A stretch of DNA of 64,000 nucleotides, taken from positions 1 through 64,000 of the forward strand of contig JANXWS010000066.1 of assembly GCA_025351005.1 (NCBI GenBank), in the 5' to 3' direction. The translations under genes and the position numbers were made by a program. This DNA comes from Pseudomonadota bacterium. Its GTDB lineage: Bacteria; Pseudomonadota; Gammaproteobacteria; Steroidobacterales; Steroidobacteraceae. The notes beneath the pieces are model-generated. The model was given only the letters and a program-made list of their open reading frames with translations, searched no databases and was not told where the DNA came from. The number at the start of each line of letters is the position of its first letter. The stretch's first letter is position 1. Below are positions 23,442 through 34,398 of the stretch, in pieces.

Positions 23442-24659
23442 TCAGGCCCGCGACGGACCGGGCTGCTCGGCGCCGGCCTTGGCGGCGGGCAGCAACTCGC
23501 CCCGCAGCTCGCGGGCCTTCAGTTGCGCCTGCAGCCGCCGCACCATCAGGTGCACGAAGCGCACGAAGAGCCCGCGCACGTCGTGCGGCCCCGGGCTCGC
23601 CTCGGGATGCCCCTGGAAGCTGAACACCGGCCGGTCGTTGAACTCGAGGCCCTGCAGCGAGCCGTCGAAAAGCGAGCGGTGCGTCGCCCGCACGTGCGCG
23701 GGCAGCGTCGCCTCGTCGACCGCGAAGCCATGGTTCTGGCTGGTGATCAGCACGCGACCGGTCGCGAGGTCTTGTACCGGGTGGTTCGCGCCGTGGTGGC
23801 CGAACTTCATCTTGACGGTGCGCCCGCCGGCTGCGAGCCCGAGCAGCTGGTGGCCGAGGCAGATGCCGAACACCGGTATGTCGGTCGCCACGAACTCGCG
23901 GATCGCGGCAATCGCGTAGTCGCAGGGCTCCGGATCACCCGGCCCGTTCGACAGGAAGATGCCGTCGGGGTTGAGCGCCAGCACGGGCTCCGCCGGCGTC
24001 TGCGCGGGCACCACGGTGATGCGGCAGCCATGGTCGGCGAGCAGCCGCAAGATGCTGCGCTTGATGCCGAAGTCGTAGGCAACCACATGCAGCCGCTGCG
24101 AGGACCGCACCGGCCGCTCGCTGGCGCCGTTCCAGTGGCTGCCGTCGTTCCACTGGTAGGGCCGACGGGTCGAGACGACCTTGGCCAGGTCCATGCCCTT
24201 GAGGCCCGGGAACTTGCGCGCGGCGCGCACGGCGGCCGCATCCTCGATCGCCTCGCCGGTCATGATGCAGCCGGCGAGCGCGCCCTTGTCGCGAAGGATC
24301 CGGGTCAGGCGGCGCGTGTCGATGTCGGCGATCGCGACCAGCTTGCCGCGCTTGAGGAACGTGCTGAGCGACTCCGACGCACGCCAGCTCGAGTGCAGCA
24401 GCGGCAGGTCACGGATCACGAGACCCGCGGCGAAGATCGCGGCCGCCTCGAGGTCCTCCGGCGTCGCGCCGGTGTTGCCGATGTGCGGGTAGGTCAGCGT
24501 GATGATCTGGCGGTTGTAGGAGGGGTCCGTCAGGATCTCCTGGTAGCCGCTCATCGCGGTATTGAAAACCACTTCGCCGGTCGTGTTGCCCTTGGCGCCG
24601 ATCGAAATGCCCCGGAAGACCGTTCCGTCCTCCAGGGCGAGTACAGCGGGCGTCGTCAA
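23442..24659 (-). CDS. carA: Carbamoyl-phosphate synthase small chain (glutamine amidotransferase)
   Basis: Hydrolyses glutamine and feeds ammonia to CarB. 405 aa. Nucleophile C267 ([14 protein letters not shown]) with H351 and E353 ([13 protein letters not shown]) completes the class I triad; the N-terminal domain begins [17 protein letters not shown]. The start is TTG at 24659 with GGAG 7 nt upstream, so a TTG initiator is well supported. A strong hairpin lies in the leader about 65 bp upstream of the start. Confidence 0.97.
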   Translation of the reverse strand: MTTPAVLALEDGTVFRGISIGAKGNTTGEVVFNTAMSGYQEILTDPSYNRQIITLTYPHIGNTGATPEDLEAAAIFAAGLVIRDLPLLHSSWRASESLSTFLKRGKLVAIADIDTRRLTRILRDKGALAGCIMTGEAIEDAAAVRAARKFPGLKGMDLAKVVSTRRPYQWNDGSHWNGASERPVRSSQRLHVVAYDFGIKRSILRLLADHGCRITVVPAQTPAEPVLALNPDGIFLSNGPGDPEPCDYAIAAIREFVATDIPVFGICLGHQLLGLAAGGRTVKMKFGHHGANHPVQDLATGRVLITSQNHGFAVDEATLPAHVRATHRSLFDGSLQGLEFNDRPVFSFQGHPEASPGPHDVRGLFVRFVHLMVRRLQAQLKARELRGELLPAAKAGAEQPGPSRA

Positions 24660-24722
24660 GGCTCACTCCCGTGGCGAGTCACACACGCGGGCCTGCCGGG
24701 GGGTCCGGGCCGTAGATGCGCA

Positions 24723-24757
24723 AAGCGGGTGGAGCCTCTTGAAGACTCCGCCCGCTT
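24723..24757 (-). promoter_or_regulatory. Hairpin in the carAB leader (possible attenuator)
   Basis: In the 179-bp gap between dapB and carA, a 12-bp stem (AAGCGGGCGGAG against CTCCACCCGCTT on the transcript strand, one G-U-type pair) encloses an 11-nt loop TCTTCAAGAGG. It lies between a weak candidate promoter (TGGCAC, 17 bp, TAGGAT on the minus strand) and the carA start. Only TTT rather than a long U tract follows, so a simple terminator is not proven. Pyrimidine/arginine-controlled attenuation is an inference. Confidence 0.45.
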
Positions 24758-24838
24758 CGGTCAATGTCGCGTGGAATTCGATCCGGGCACGTATCCTACG
24801 GCAGCGTCGCGCGCCGTGCCAGCCCGGGGGCGGCGCGT

Positions 24839-25669
24839 TCAGCCGAATCCAAGCACGTCGCTCATCTTGTACCGCCCCGCCCCCCGACCCCGCAGCCACC
24901 GGCAGGCCCTTAGCGCCCCGTAGGCGAACGTCATCCGGTCGTGGGCCCGGTGGCTGAGCTCGAGGCGCTCGCCGGGGCCGGCGTAGATCACCGTGTGCTC
25001 GCCGACGATGTCGCCGCCGCGAACCACCGAGAAGCCGATCGAGCCGCCCCTGCGCGCGCCGCTGCGGCCGTCCCGCAGCGGGCCCGCGAGTTCGGCGAGC
25101 GAGTGGCCGCGGCCAGCCGCGGCCGCCTCGCCGAGCTGGCGCGCGGTGCCGGACGGCGCATCGACCTTGTCGCGGTGATGCGCTTCAAAGATCTCGATGT
25201 CGTAGTCCGGGGGCAGCGCCGCAGCCGCATTCTCAACGAGTTGCGCGAGCAGGTTGACGCCGAGGCTCGTGTTCGGCGCGACCAGCACCGCGATGCGCCG
25301 CGACGCCGCCTCGATCACATCGGCGGCCGCCGGATCGAGGCCGGTAGTGCCGACCAGGAGCGCGCAGCCGCGCGCGACCGAGGCCCGGACGTGCGCGCCG
25401 ACCGCGCCCGCGACCGAGAAGTCGAGCGCGACGTCGGCGTTGCGGAGCGCAGCCGCCGGGTCGTCGGTCAGGACAACGCCGGTGGCGGAGGCAACCCCGG
25501 TGAGCCGGGCGGCGTCGGTGCCGCGCGCAGCGCTGGCCGTGGAGACGAGCGCGCCGGCGAGCTCGAATTCCGCGCTCTCGTGGATCGCGCGCAGCAGGCT
25601 CACGCCCATACGCCCGCTGGCTCCGAGCACCGCTATCCGGACCGGGCCACGGGCGTCGGCCCCGGTCAC
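24839..25669 (-). CDS. dapB: 4-hydroxy-tetrahydrodipicolinate reductase
   Basis: NAD(P)H-dependent step of diaminopimelate/lysine synthesis. 276 aa. Rossmann motif VLGASGRMGVSLL near residue 14; the catalytic/substrate motif EAHHRDKVDAPSGTA near residue 155 carries the His pair and Lys. The C-terminal part ends KMSDVLGFG, the usual DapB tail. GTG start at 25669. Downstream of dnaJ by 40 bp, the conserved dnaJ-dapB-carA order of pseudomonads. Confidence 0.96.
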   Translation of the reverse strand: MTGADARGPVRIAVLGASGRMGVSLLRAIHESAEFELAGALVSTASAARGTDAARLTGVASATGVVLTDDPAAALRNADVALDFSVAGAVGAHVRASVARGCALLVGTTGLDPAAADVIEAASRRIAVLVAPNTSLGVNLLAQLVENAAAALPPDYDIEIFEAHHRDKVDAPSGTARQLGEAAAAGRGHSLAELAGPLRDGRSGARRGGSIGFSVVRGGDIVGEHTVIYAGPGERLELSHRAHDRMTFAYGALRACRWLRGRGAGRYKMSDVLGFG

Positions 25670-25709
25670 GGGACCCCGCCCTGGCTGCTGCGCTGCGGGC
25701 GGCGCCGCT

Positions 25710-26837
25710 TCACGGCGCGATCGTCTCGAAGAACTTGCGTACGCCGTCGAGCCACGAGGACTCGCGCGGGTTGTGGCGTGCCGGGTCCTTCCTTAGGGTC
25801 GTTTCAAACCGCCGCAGCAGGTCCTTCTGCTCCGGGGACAGGTGCACCGGGGTCTCGACCACGACCCGGCAGTACAGGTCGCCGGTCGCGCCGCCCCGCA
25901 CCGGGCGTACGCCCTGGTCGCGGAGCCGGAACATGCGCCCCGATTGCGTCTCGGGCGGCACCTTGATCCTTGCCTGACCATTCAGCGTCGGCACCTCGAC
26001 CTCGCCGCCGAGCGCGGCGGTGGCGAAGGTCACCGGCACCTCGCAGGAGAGATCCGCGCCCTCGCGCGCGAAGATCGGGTGTTTGCGGACGCCGACCTCG
26101 ACGTAGAGATCGCCGGCCGGACCGCCGTTGCGCCCGGCCTCGCCCTCGCCCGACAGGCGGATCCGGTCGCCGTTGTCGACGCCGGCCGGCACCTTGACCT
26201 GCAGCGTCCGGGTGCGCCGTACGCGCCCCTGGCCGAAGCAGTCGTCGCACGGTTTGTCGATGATCTGGCCACGTCCTTTGCAGCGGGGGCACGGCTGCTG
26301 CACCGCAAAAAAGCCTTGCTGCATGCGCACCTGGCCGGCCCCGCCGCAGGTGCTGCAACGCACCGGGGTGCTGCCCTTCGCGGCGCCGCTGCCGCCGCAG
26401 CCGCTGCAGTCGGCCAGTGCAGCAATCTGGACCTCGGCCGCATGGCCGAACACGGCCTGTTCGAGGTCGAGCGCAAGCTCGTAGCGGAGATCGGCGCCAC
26501 GAAACACCTGCCGGCCACCGCGCCGGCCGGCGCCGAAGATGTCGCCGAATACCTCACCGAATATGTCGCCGAACACCTCGCCCGGGTCGACTCCGCCGGC
26601 ACCCCGGGATGCGTCGACCCCGGCGTGGCCAAACTGGTCGTAGGCAGCCCGCTTGCGCCGGTCGGAGAGCACCTCGTAGGCCTCCTTGGCCTCCTTAAAG
26701 GTCTCCTCGGCCGTCGCGTCGCCCTCGTTGCGGTCCGGGTGGTGCTTCATCGCGAGGCGCCGGTAGGCCTTCTTGATGTCGGCCTCGCCCGCGGTCCGGG
26801 CGACCTCGAGGACCTGGTAGTAGTCGCGCTTCCCCAT
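25710..26837 (-). CDS. dnaJ: Chaperone protein DnaJ
   Basis: Hsp40 co-chaperone that delivers substrates to DnaK and stimulates its ATPase. 375 aa. J domain with HPD ([11 protein letters not shown]) near residue 33; Gly/Phe region rich in GDIFG; four zinc-finger repeats of CxxCxGxG type ([32 protein letters not shown]); C-terminal substrate-binding beta domains. ATG at 26837. Follows dnaK in the usual operon. Confidence 0.97.
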   Translation of the reverse strand: MGKRDYYQVLEVARTAGEADIKKAYRRLAMKHHPDRNEGDATAEETFKEAKEAYEVLSDRRKRAAYDQFGHAGVDASRGAGGVDPGEVFGDIFGEVFGDIFGAGRRGGRQVFRGADLRYELALDLEQAVFGHAAEVQIAALADCSGCGGSGAAKGSTPVRCSTCGGAGQVRMQQGFFAVQQPCPRCKGRGQIIDKPCDDCFGQGRVRRTRTLQVKVPAGVDNGDRIRLSGEGEAGRNGGPAGDLYVEVGVRKHPIFAREGADLSCEVPVTFATAALGGEVEVPTLNGQARIKVPPETQSGRMFRLRDQGVRPVRGGATGDLYCRVVVETPVHLSPEQKDLLRRFETTLRKDPARHNPRESSWLDGVRKFFETIAP

Positions 26838-26925
26838 GCACCCTCACGCACGGACGCGCCGCCGGGGCCCCGCGGGTCCCGGCCGGCGCGTCCTCAATGC
26901 CGCTCGCCGCCGCTCGTGCGGGCGA

Positions 26926-28854
<1,929 letters not shown>

Positions 28855-28918
28855 GATCCTCTGCTCCTCGAACGGATACGGAATACTGACTGTCTTAATG
28901 AGGCCGGCGTGCCGCTTC

Positions 28919-29473
28919 TCAAGCGTCCGCCGCCTTCGCGACCACGACCCGGGCGGGGCGCAGCACCCGACCGTGCAGCAGGTAGCCCTTCTGGACCGTC
29001 TCGAGCACGGTGCCGGGCGGCCGGGTCGCCGTCGGCTGCGCCACCATCGCCTCGTGCCGCTCCGGGTTGAACGGCTCCCCGGTCGGGTCGAAAGCACTGA
29101 TGCCGGCCGTCTCGAAGGCCTTGAGCAACAGCCGCCGTGTTGCGGCCTGGCCCTCGACCATGCTCCTCAGGTCGGCACTCGCCGCGTTCGCGACCGCGAG
29201 CTCGAACCCGTCGACCGCCGGCAGCAGGTCCTGGGCGAAGCGCTCCACCGCATAGCGCTGCGCACCCTCGAGGTCGCGCGCGGCGCGTTTCCTGAAGTTC
29301 TCGAACTCGGCGAGAGTGCGCAGGTACTGGTTGTAGTGCTGTTCGGCCTTGGCGCGGGCCACCTCGAGCTCGGCCTCGGGACCGGAGGGCTGCGCCGGCA
29401 GAGTACTGGGGTCGAGCACGGTGGTCGCATCGGGATCGGCCGCCGGGTTCCGGGAGGCATCGCGTTCGGTCAT
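28919..29473 (-). CDS. grpE: Nucleotide exchange factor GrpE
   Basis: Releases ADP from DnaK; forms a dimer through a long N-terminal coiled coil (about residues 33-80, [20 protein letters not shown] then NFRKRAARD). 184 aa. The C-terminal beta domain shows the GrpE signature [17 protein letters not shown] and [22 protein letters not shown] at 29473 with GGAG 7 nt upstream. A sigma-32-type promoter lies about 50 bp upstream. Confidence 0.96.
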   Translation of the reverse strand: MTERDASRNPAADPDATTVLDPSTLPAQPSGPEAELEVARAKAEQHYNQYLRTLAEFENFRKRAARDLEGAQRYAVERFAQDLLPAVDGFELAVANAASADLRSMVEGQAATRRLLLKAFETAGISAFDPTGEPFNPERHEAMVAQPTATRPPGTVLETVQKGYLLHGRVLRPARVVVAKAADA

Positions 29474-29519
29474 CAGGGATCTCCGCCAAGGCACGCCTGC
29501 GGTGCCGGGCCCGCGCGGA

Positions 29520-29548
29520 GGATGGAGGCTCGCCGGCCGCAATTCAAG
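29520..29548 (-). promoter_or_regulatory. Sigma-32 (RpoH)-type heat-shock promoter for grpE-dnaK-dnaJ
   Basis: On the minus strand CTTGAAT (29548-29542), a 14-bp spacer, then CTCCATCC (29527-29520). The known sigma-32 consensus is CTTGAAA, 11-16 bp, CCCCATnT; the -35 matches six of seven and the -10 core CnCCAT is intact. Distance to the grpE ATG is about 47 bp. Strong pattern match, untested. Confidence 0.6.
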
Positions 29549-29597
29549 GGCTTAGGGAGCGGCGGGCGGAGTGCCGGTCCGGGCCCGGACGGCGCTG

Positions 29598-30710
29598 TCA
29601 GCGCGACTGGTTCAGTGCGGAGCCGAGCAGCCGCGCGGTGAGGTCGACAATCGGGATCACCCTCTCGTAGGCCATCCGGGTCGGCCCGATGACGCCCAAT
29701 ACTCCGACCACTTCATTGTCGACGGTGTAGGGCGCCGTCACGACGCTGCAGTCGTCGAGGATCCGGTAGCCCGACTCGTGGCCGATGAAGATCTGGACCC
29801 GGTCGGCACGCAGGCACTGATCGAGCAGGTGCAGGATGTCGCGCTTCTCGTTGAAGGCGTCGAACAGGCGCCGCAGCTTCTCGACGTCGGAGAGCTCGGC
29901 GAAGCCCATCAGGTTGGTCTCGCCCGCGATCACCATGTCCACCGGCGCCGACTCGGCATCGCTGCCCGCGAACATCTGCTGGGCCATGCCGATCGCGTCC
30001 AGCATGAGTCTGTTCATCGAGACGCGCGTCTGCTGCAGCTGGGCGAGCAGGTGGCTGCGGACGTCGGCGAGTTCCCGGCCCGACAGCTGCTCGTTCAGGT
30101 AGTTGGCTGCGCGCCGCAGCTCCTCCGCCGGGAACGGTCGCTCGACCTGGAGGATGCGGTTCTGGACCTCGCGGCCATTGACGACCAGGATCGCGAGCAC
30201 GCGGTTCTCGGTCAGCGCCAGGAACTCGATCTGGGTCACCGCCGCATGCGCCTGGCGCGGCACCGTCACGACGCCCGCCAGCCGCGTGAAATACGACAGC
30301 AACTGCGAGGCCGACGCCACCAGCACCTTCGGATCGTCACTGCGCTCGACGAGCCGCCGCTCGAGGGTCCGCGACAGGTCGTGGTCGACGTCGCTGTTGG
30401 CGCGCAGCTTCAAGAACGCGTCGACGAAGAAGCGGTAGCCCTTGTCGGTCGGGATGCGCCCGGCCGAGGTGTGCGGCGAGCTCACGAAGCCGCATTGCTC
30501 CAGGTCTGCCATGACGTTGCGGACGGTCGCAGCACTGACGGAGAGCCCCGACTCACGCGTCAGCGTCCGCGAGCCCACCGGCTGGCCGTCGCGGATGTAC
30601 GCCTCGACCAGCGCCGTCAGCAGCCGCTGGGCGCGCTCCGACAGCGCTACCGCGCCGCCCGCGGCCTCACGGCCCTCGCCGCCCGAGTCAATTAAGCCCC
30701 TGTACGACAA
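29598..30710 (-). CDS. hrcA: Heat-inducible transcription repressor HrcA
   Basis: Repressor that binds CIRCE inverted repeats of heat-shock operons and depends on GroEL for folding. 370 aa, a little longer than usual because of a poorly conserved N-terminus. Winged-helix region LTALVEAYIRDGQPVGSRTL through SAATVRNVMADLEQCGFV, then SSPHTSAGRIPTDKGYRFFV, the HrcA signature. The start is TTG at 30710, with AGGAAAG 6 nt upstream. First gene of the hrcA-grpE-dnaK-dnaJ cluster, with its own promoter candidate. Confidence 0.95.
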   Translation of the reverse strand: MSYRGLIDSGGEGREAAGGAVALSERAQRLLTALVEAYIRDGQPVGSRTLTRESGLSVSAATVRNVMADLEQCGFVSSPHTSAGRIPTDKGYRFFVDAFLKLRANSDVDHDLSRTLERRLVERSDDPKVLVASASQLLSYFTRLAGVVTVPRQAHAAVTQIEFLALTENRVLAILVVNGREVQNRILQVERPFPAEELRRAANYLNEQLSGRELADVRSHLLAQLQQTRVSMNRLMLDAIGMAQQMFAGSDAESAPVDMVIAGETNLMGFAELSDVEKLRRLFDAFNEKRDILHLLDQCLRADRVQIFIGHESGYRILDDCSVVTAPYTVDNEVVGVLGVIGPTRMAYERVIPIVDLTARLLGSALNQSR

Positions 30711-30733
30711 AGACTTTCCTCGCTGCTACCGCG

Positions 30734-30763
30734 AATCTAGCGAGCACTCGCGCGGGGTGTCAA
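30734..30763 (-). promoter_or_regulatory. Candidate sigma-70 promoter of hrcA with an embedded CIRCE-like half site
   Basis: Perfect -35 TTGACA (30763-30758), 18-bp spacer, TAGATT. The spacer contains GAGTGCTCG, matching seven of nine positions of a CIRCE half site (GAGTGCTAA). The left half TTGACACCC is a poor match and only 5 bp away instead of the standard 9, so this is at best a degenerate operator. Confidence 0.45.
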
Positions 30764-30764
30764 G

Positions 30765-30783
30765 GCACCCGCCATGCGGGTGC
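30765..30783. repeat. Perfect inverted repeat in the hrcA-nadK divergent region
   Basis: GCACCCGC, spacer CAT, GCGGGTGC: an 8-bp perfect palindrome immediately upstream of the hrcA -35 box. It could be an operator for a dyad-binding regulator or an RNA hairpin on the nadK side; function unknown. Confidence 0.4.
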
Positions 30784-30893
30784 GGGCCGACGGCCAGCCA
30801 ACGCTCATCCATTGACATCATGCGCTCATCGCGGGCTTAGGCGGCGATCGACTGTGGCGGGGCGAGGCCCCATGCTAAGTTGCCGCTCGCCGC

Positions 30894-31790
30894 ATGCATG
30901 CACGCTTCAAGACCATTGCGCTGATCGGACGGTTCGCGGATCCGCTGGTCGCGGACGCTATGCTGGCGCTCGCCGGTCACGCCGCCGCCCGCGGCGTCGA
31001 GGTGCTGGTCGACGCGAACGGACCGCCGAACCTGGCGACCGGCGCGAGCCGGCTACCGGAGTCCCAACTCGCCGCACGAGCCGAGCTGCTGGTCGCGGTC
31101 GGCGGCGATGGCACGCTCCTGTATGCGGCCAGGCTCGCCGAGGGCAGCGACGTGCCGCTCCTCGGCATCAATCGCGGCCGGCTCGGGTTCCTCGCCGACA
31201 TCAGCGCTAGCGAGATGCTGGAGCGCTTCGGCGACGTACTCGATGGCCGCTACAGCCGCGACGTCCGCCACGCGCTCAGCGCGCGGCTGGTCGAGGGCAG
31301 CCGCAACGGGCGCTCGGGCCGGGCCCTCAACGACGTGGTGGTGACCAAGCAGGAAACCGGCCGGATGCTCGACTTCGAGACCTGGATCGACGGCCATTTC
31401 GTCAACGCGCACGGCGGCGACGGCCTGGTGATCGCCTCCGCGACGGGCTCGACCGCGTACGCACTCTCGTGCGGCGGCCCGATCATGACGCCGAACCTCG
31501 AGGCGCTCGTGCTCGCGCCGATCTCGCCGCACACCCTCTCCGACCGGCCGATCGTCGTCAGCCGCCGCTCCGTGGTGGAGGTGCACCTGGTCGCGAAGGC
31601 ACCGGTGCGCGCCCAGGTGACCTGCGACGGCATAGTGCTCGGGGACCTTCCCCTGAACGGCAAGCTGGTCGTCGAGCCCGCCGCAACGAGCGTGACGCTG
31701 CTGCATCCGCCGGGCTACGACTACTTCCGGATCCTGCGCTCGAAGCTGCACTGGGGCCGTGGTGCCCGGCACGCGCACCTGGAAGGCTGA
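30894..31790 (+). CDS. nadK: NAD kinase
   Basis: Phosphorylates NAD to NADP. 298 aa. Diacylglycerol-kinase-like fold with the GGDGT motif at residues 70-74 (VAVGGDGTLL), LGINRGRLGFLADI after it, the LNDVVVTK segment, and the glycine-rich ASATGSTAYALSCGGPI motif. ATG at 30894. Abuts recN with no gap (its stop is followed directly by the recN ATG), so the two form a transcription unit. A lone TTGACA at 30812-30817 upstream lacks a good -10. Confidence 0.96.
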   Translation: MHARFKTIALIGRFADPLVADAMLALAGHAAARGVEVLVDANGPPNLATGASRLPESQLAARAELLVAVGGDGTLLYAARLAEGSDVPLLGINRGRLGFLADISASEMLERFGDVLDGRYSRDVRHALSARLVEGSRNGRSGRALNDVVVTKQETGRMLDFETWIDGHFVNAHGGDGLVIASATGSTAYALSCGGPIMTPNLEALVLAPISPHTLSDRPIVVSRRSVVEVHLVAKAPVRAQVTCDGIVLGDLPLNGKLVVEPAATSVTLLHPPGYDYFRILRSKLHWGRGARHAHLEG

Positions 31791-33500
31791 ATGCTGACGC
31801 ATCTGCAGATCGCGGACTTCGCGATCATCGCCGCAGCCGAGCTCGAGCTCGACAGCGGGCTGACCGCGCTCACCGGCGAAACCGGCGCTGGCAAATCGAT
31901 CCTGGTCGACGCGGTCATGGTCGCGCTCGGCGCGCGCGCCGGCGCCGACATCGTGAGGCACGGCGCCGAGCGCGCCGAGATCACGGCCACGTTCGCGATC
32001 GACGGCAACGCCGCGGCCCGTGAATGGCTCGACGAGCTGGCCCTCGAACACGACGGCGAGGTGACGCTGCGGCGTGTGGTCGGTGCCGACGGGCGCTCGC
32101 GCGCCTTCGTCAGCGGCCAACCGCAGCCGCTCGGCCAGGTGCGCGCGCTCGGCGAGCTGCTGCTCGACATCCACGGGCAGCAGGAATTCCTGACGCTGAC
32201 CCGCCGCGCGACGCAGCGCTCCCTGCTCGACCTGCACGGCGGCCACGAGGCGCTGCTGGTCCCGGTCGCGGTCGCCGCGCGCGGGGTCAAGGCGCTCGAC
32301 CAGGAACTGCGGACCCTGAAGAGCGCAGCGCTCGAACGCGACTCGCGGCTCGACCTGCTGCGTTACCAGGTCCAGGAACTCGACGCGCTCGCGCTCGGAC
32401 CGGACGAGCCCGCGCTGCTGCAGGCGGAAGCGCAGCGGCTCGCCAACCGCGGCCGGCTGGCCGAGGCCGCACAGCTCGCGCTCGGCCTGCTCTACGACGG
32501 CGACGGCCAGGATGCGTACGCGCTCACCGGCCGTGCCGCGGCCGCCCTCAAGGCCGCGATCGAGCTCGACCCGCGCCTGCGGGCCACCGGGGAGCTGCTC
32601 GGCGAAGCATTGATTCCGCTCCAGGAGGCCGGTCGCGAGCTCAGCGCTTACCTCGAGTCGCAGGACGTCGATCCGGGGCGGCAGGAGCTGGTTGAAAGCC
32701 GGATCGCGTCAATTGAGCAGCTGGCGCGCAAGCACCGGCTCGGGGTCGGCGAGCTGCCCGGCCAGCTCGCGGTGCTGCGGACCGAGCTTGGGGTGCTCGA
32801 ACGGGCGGAGACTACGCGGGGCGAGCTGGAGGCAAGACGCGCCCTGCTGCTCGCCGACTACGAGCGGGCCGCGGCGGCGCTGTCGGCGGCGCGACGCACG
32901 GCGGCCAAGGCACTCGCCGCCGCGGTGAGCCAACTGATGCAAGGCCTCGGCATGCCCGGCGGCCGCTTCGACGTCGAGGTCTCGGCGCCCGCGGCACCCT
33001 CGGTCGACCCGGCCGGCGTTGACGGCATCGAGTTCCTGGTCAGTACCAACCCCGGCCAGCCGCCGAAGCCGATCGCGAAGGTCGCCTCCGGCGGCGAGCT
33101 GTCGCGCATCAGTCTCGCGGTGCAGGTCGCCGCCACGCGCGAGCTCGGCGGGCCTGCCTGCATGATTTTCGACGAGATCGACGCCGGCGTCGGCGGCGCC
33201 GTCGCCGCGATGGTCGGCCGCGAGCTGGCGCTGCTCGCACGCCGCGGGCAGGTGCTCTGCGTCACGCACCTGCCCCAGGTCGCGAGCCAGGCGGACCACC
33301 AGGTGCGCGTGGCGAAGCTCTCGGACGGTCGCACCAGCCGCACGGTGCTGACGGTGCTCGGCCGGGAGGAGCGGGTCGAGGAGCTGGCGCGCATGCTGGC
33401 CGGCGTGGAGGTGACTGCAAGTGCGCGCGAGCACGCGCGCCAGATGCTCGCGCGCCCGGAAACGGCTGCTGCGCCCGCGGCACGCAAGCGCCGCCGCTGA
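31791..33500 (+). CDS. recN: DNA repair protein RecN
   Basis: SMC-like ATPase acting in recombinational repair of double-strand breaks. 569 aa. Walker A GETGAGKS at residues 29-36, central coiled coil with a short hinge, and a C-terminal ABC-type half with GGELSRISLA (signature) and MIFDEIDAGVGG (Walker B). Ends in a basic tail RKRRR. ATG at 31791 directly follows the nadK stop. Confidence 0.96.
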   Translation: MLTHLQIADFAIIAAAELELDSGLTALTGETGAGKSILVDAVMVALGARAGADIVRHGAERAEITATFAIDGNAAAREWLDELALEHDGEVTLRRVVGADGRSRAFVSGQPQPLGQVRALGELLLDIHGQQEFLTLTRRATQRSLLDLHGGHEALLVPVAVAARGVKALDQELRTLKSAALERDSRLDLLRYQVQELDALALGPDEPALLQAEAQRLANRGRLAEAAQLALGLLYDGDGQDAYALTGRAAAALKAAIELDPRLRATGELLGEALIPLQEAGRELSAYLESQDVDPGRQELVESRIASIEQLARKHRLGVGELPGQLAVLRTELGVLERAETTRGELEARRALLLADYERAAAALSAARRTAAKALAAAVSQLMQGLGMPGGRFDVEVSAPAAPSVDPAGVDGIEFLVSTNPGQPPKPIAKVASGGELSRISLAVQVAATRELGGPACMIFDEIDAGVGGAVAAMVGRELALLARRGQVLCVTHLPQVASQADHQVRVAKLSDGRTSRTVLTVLGREERVEELARMLAGVEVTASAREHARQMLARPETAAAPAARKRRR

Positions 33501-33506
33501 CGGCGT

Positions 33507-33941
33507 TCAGGCTCCGCGCGGCTTGCGGTTCGGGCAGTTCGCGCGGCGGCAGTGGCCGTAGATGATTAGCGCGTGATCCGCGACCTCGAAGCCCAGCCGG
33601 CCCGCCGCCGCCGACTGCAGCGCCTCGATCTCGTCGTCGCTGAACTCCTCGACCCTGCCGCAGTCCAGGCAGACGACGTGGTCGTGATGCTCGCCCCGGT
33701 TCAGCTCAAAAACCGCAGTCCCGCCCTCGAAGTGGTGGCGCGTGACGAGGCCGGCCGCCTCGAACTGCGTCAGCACCCGGTAGACGGTTGCTAGCCCTGT
33801 GTCCTGGCCCGACTCGAGCAGCCGCTTGTAGATGTCCTCGGCGCTCTGGTGCCGGGTCGCGGAAGTCGCCAGGATCTCAAGGATCTTGAGTCGTGGCGTC
33901 GTCACTTTCAGTCCGGCACGACGAAGGTCCTGGCTTTCCAC
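33507..33941 (-). CDS. fur: Ferric uptake regulator Fur
   Basis: Iron-responsive repressor, 144 aa from the GTG at 33941. DNA-binding N-terminus AGLKVTTPRLKILEILA, helix LATVYRVLTQFEAAGLVTRH; metal ligands H85-H86-D87-H88 (GEHHDHVVC) and zinc cysteines C91, C94, C131 and C136. The frame is open to another GTG at 33986, but the 33941 GTG has GGGGAG 6 nt upstream and gives the normal N-terminus. Convergent with recN (6 bp apart) and divergent from bamE. Confidence 0.93.
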   Translation of the reverse strand: MESQDLRRAGLKVTTPRLKILEILATSATRHQSAEDIYKRLLESGQDTGLATVYRVLTQFEAAGLVTRHHFEGGTAVFELNRGEHHDHVVCLDCGRVEEFSDDEIEALQSAAAGRLGFEVADHALIIYGHCRRANCPNRKPRGA

Positions 33942-33977
33942 GCTGCACTCCCCGGCGTTCCGGTATGATCCGCCGCC

Positions 33978-33983
33978 ATTATC
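33978..33983 (-). promoter_or_regulatory. Candidate -10 box for fur
   Basis: GATAAT on the minus strand, five of six matches to TATAAT, about 37 bp before the fur GTG. It would put the transcript start downstream of the earlier GTG at 33986, supporting the shorter Fur. No convincing -35. Confidence 0.3.
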
Positions 33984-34033
33984 CACCCCACGTCGGGCCG
34001 CACCATAGCGGCCATCCGCTACGAGCCTGACCG

Positions 34034-34393
34034 ATGCGCATTCGCGTTGCCCTCCCGAGCCTGCTCCTCTGCCTGTCCGTCGCCCTCGCCACCGGCGGCT
34101 GCGTCTACCGAGTGAACATATCGCAGGGCAACTACCTCGAGGCGAAGGCGATCGACCAGGTCACGGTCGGCATGACCCGCAGCCAGGTGCGGTACCTGCT
34201 CGGTACGCCGATGATCGCCGACTCGTTCCACCCGGATCGGTGGGACTACCTCTACTTCTTCAAGCTCGGGAAGACCCGCAAGGTCGAGCGGCGGCTGGTG
34301 ACGGTGTACTTCGCCGAGGAAAAGGTCGCCCGGGTCGAACGGCCGGCCGGTGAGTTCAAGGACCCGAAGCTGCCGGCGTCACCGGGCGCCTAG
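34034..34393 (+). CDS. bamE: Outer membrane protein assembly factor BamE
   Basis: Small lipoprotein of the BAM complex that inserts beta-barrel proteins. 119 aa. Signal peptide residues 1-22 with lipidation cysteine C23 (ATGGCVYRV; the T at -3 is less usual). The SmpA/OmlA domain follows: VTVGMTRSQVRYLLGTPM and DRWDYLYFFKLGK. Divergent from fur, an arrangement shared with Pseudomonas (fur/omlA) and Xanthomonas. Confidence 0.94.
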   Translation: MRIRVALPSLLLCLSVALATGGCVYRVNISQGNYLEAKAIDQVTVGMTRSQVRYLLGTPMIADSFHPDRWDYLYFFKLGKTRKVERRLVTVYFAEEKVARVERPAGEFKDPKLPASPGA

Positions 34394-34398
34394 ACGGG

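Noticed and set aside
30734-30765. Canonical CIRCE operator for HrcA
   Set aside because: Only one half site is good and the spacing is 5 instead of 9; kept only as a weak note inside the promoter entry.
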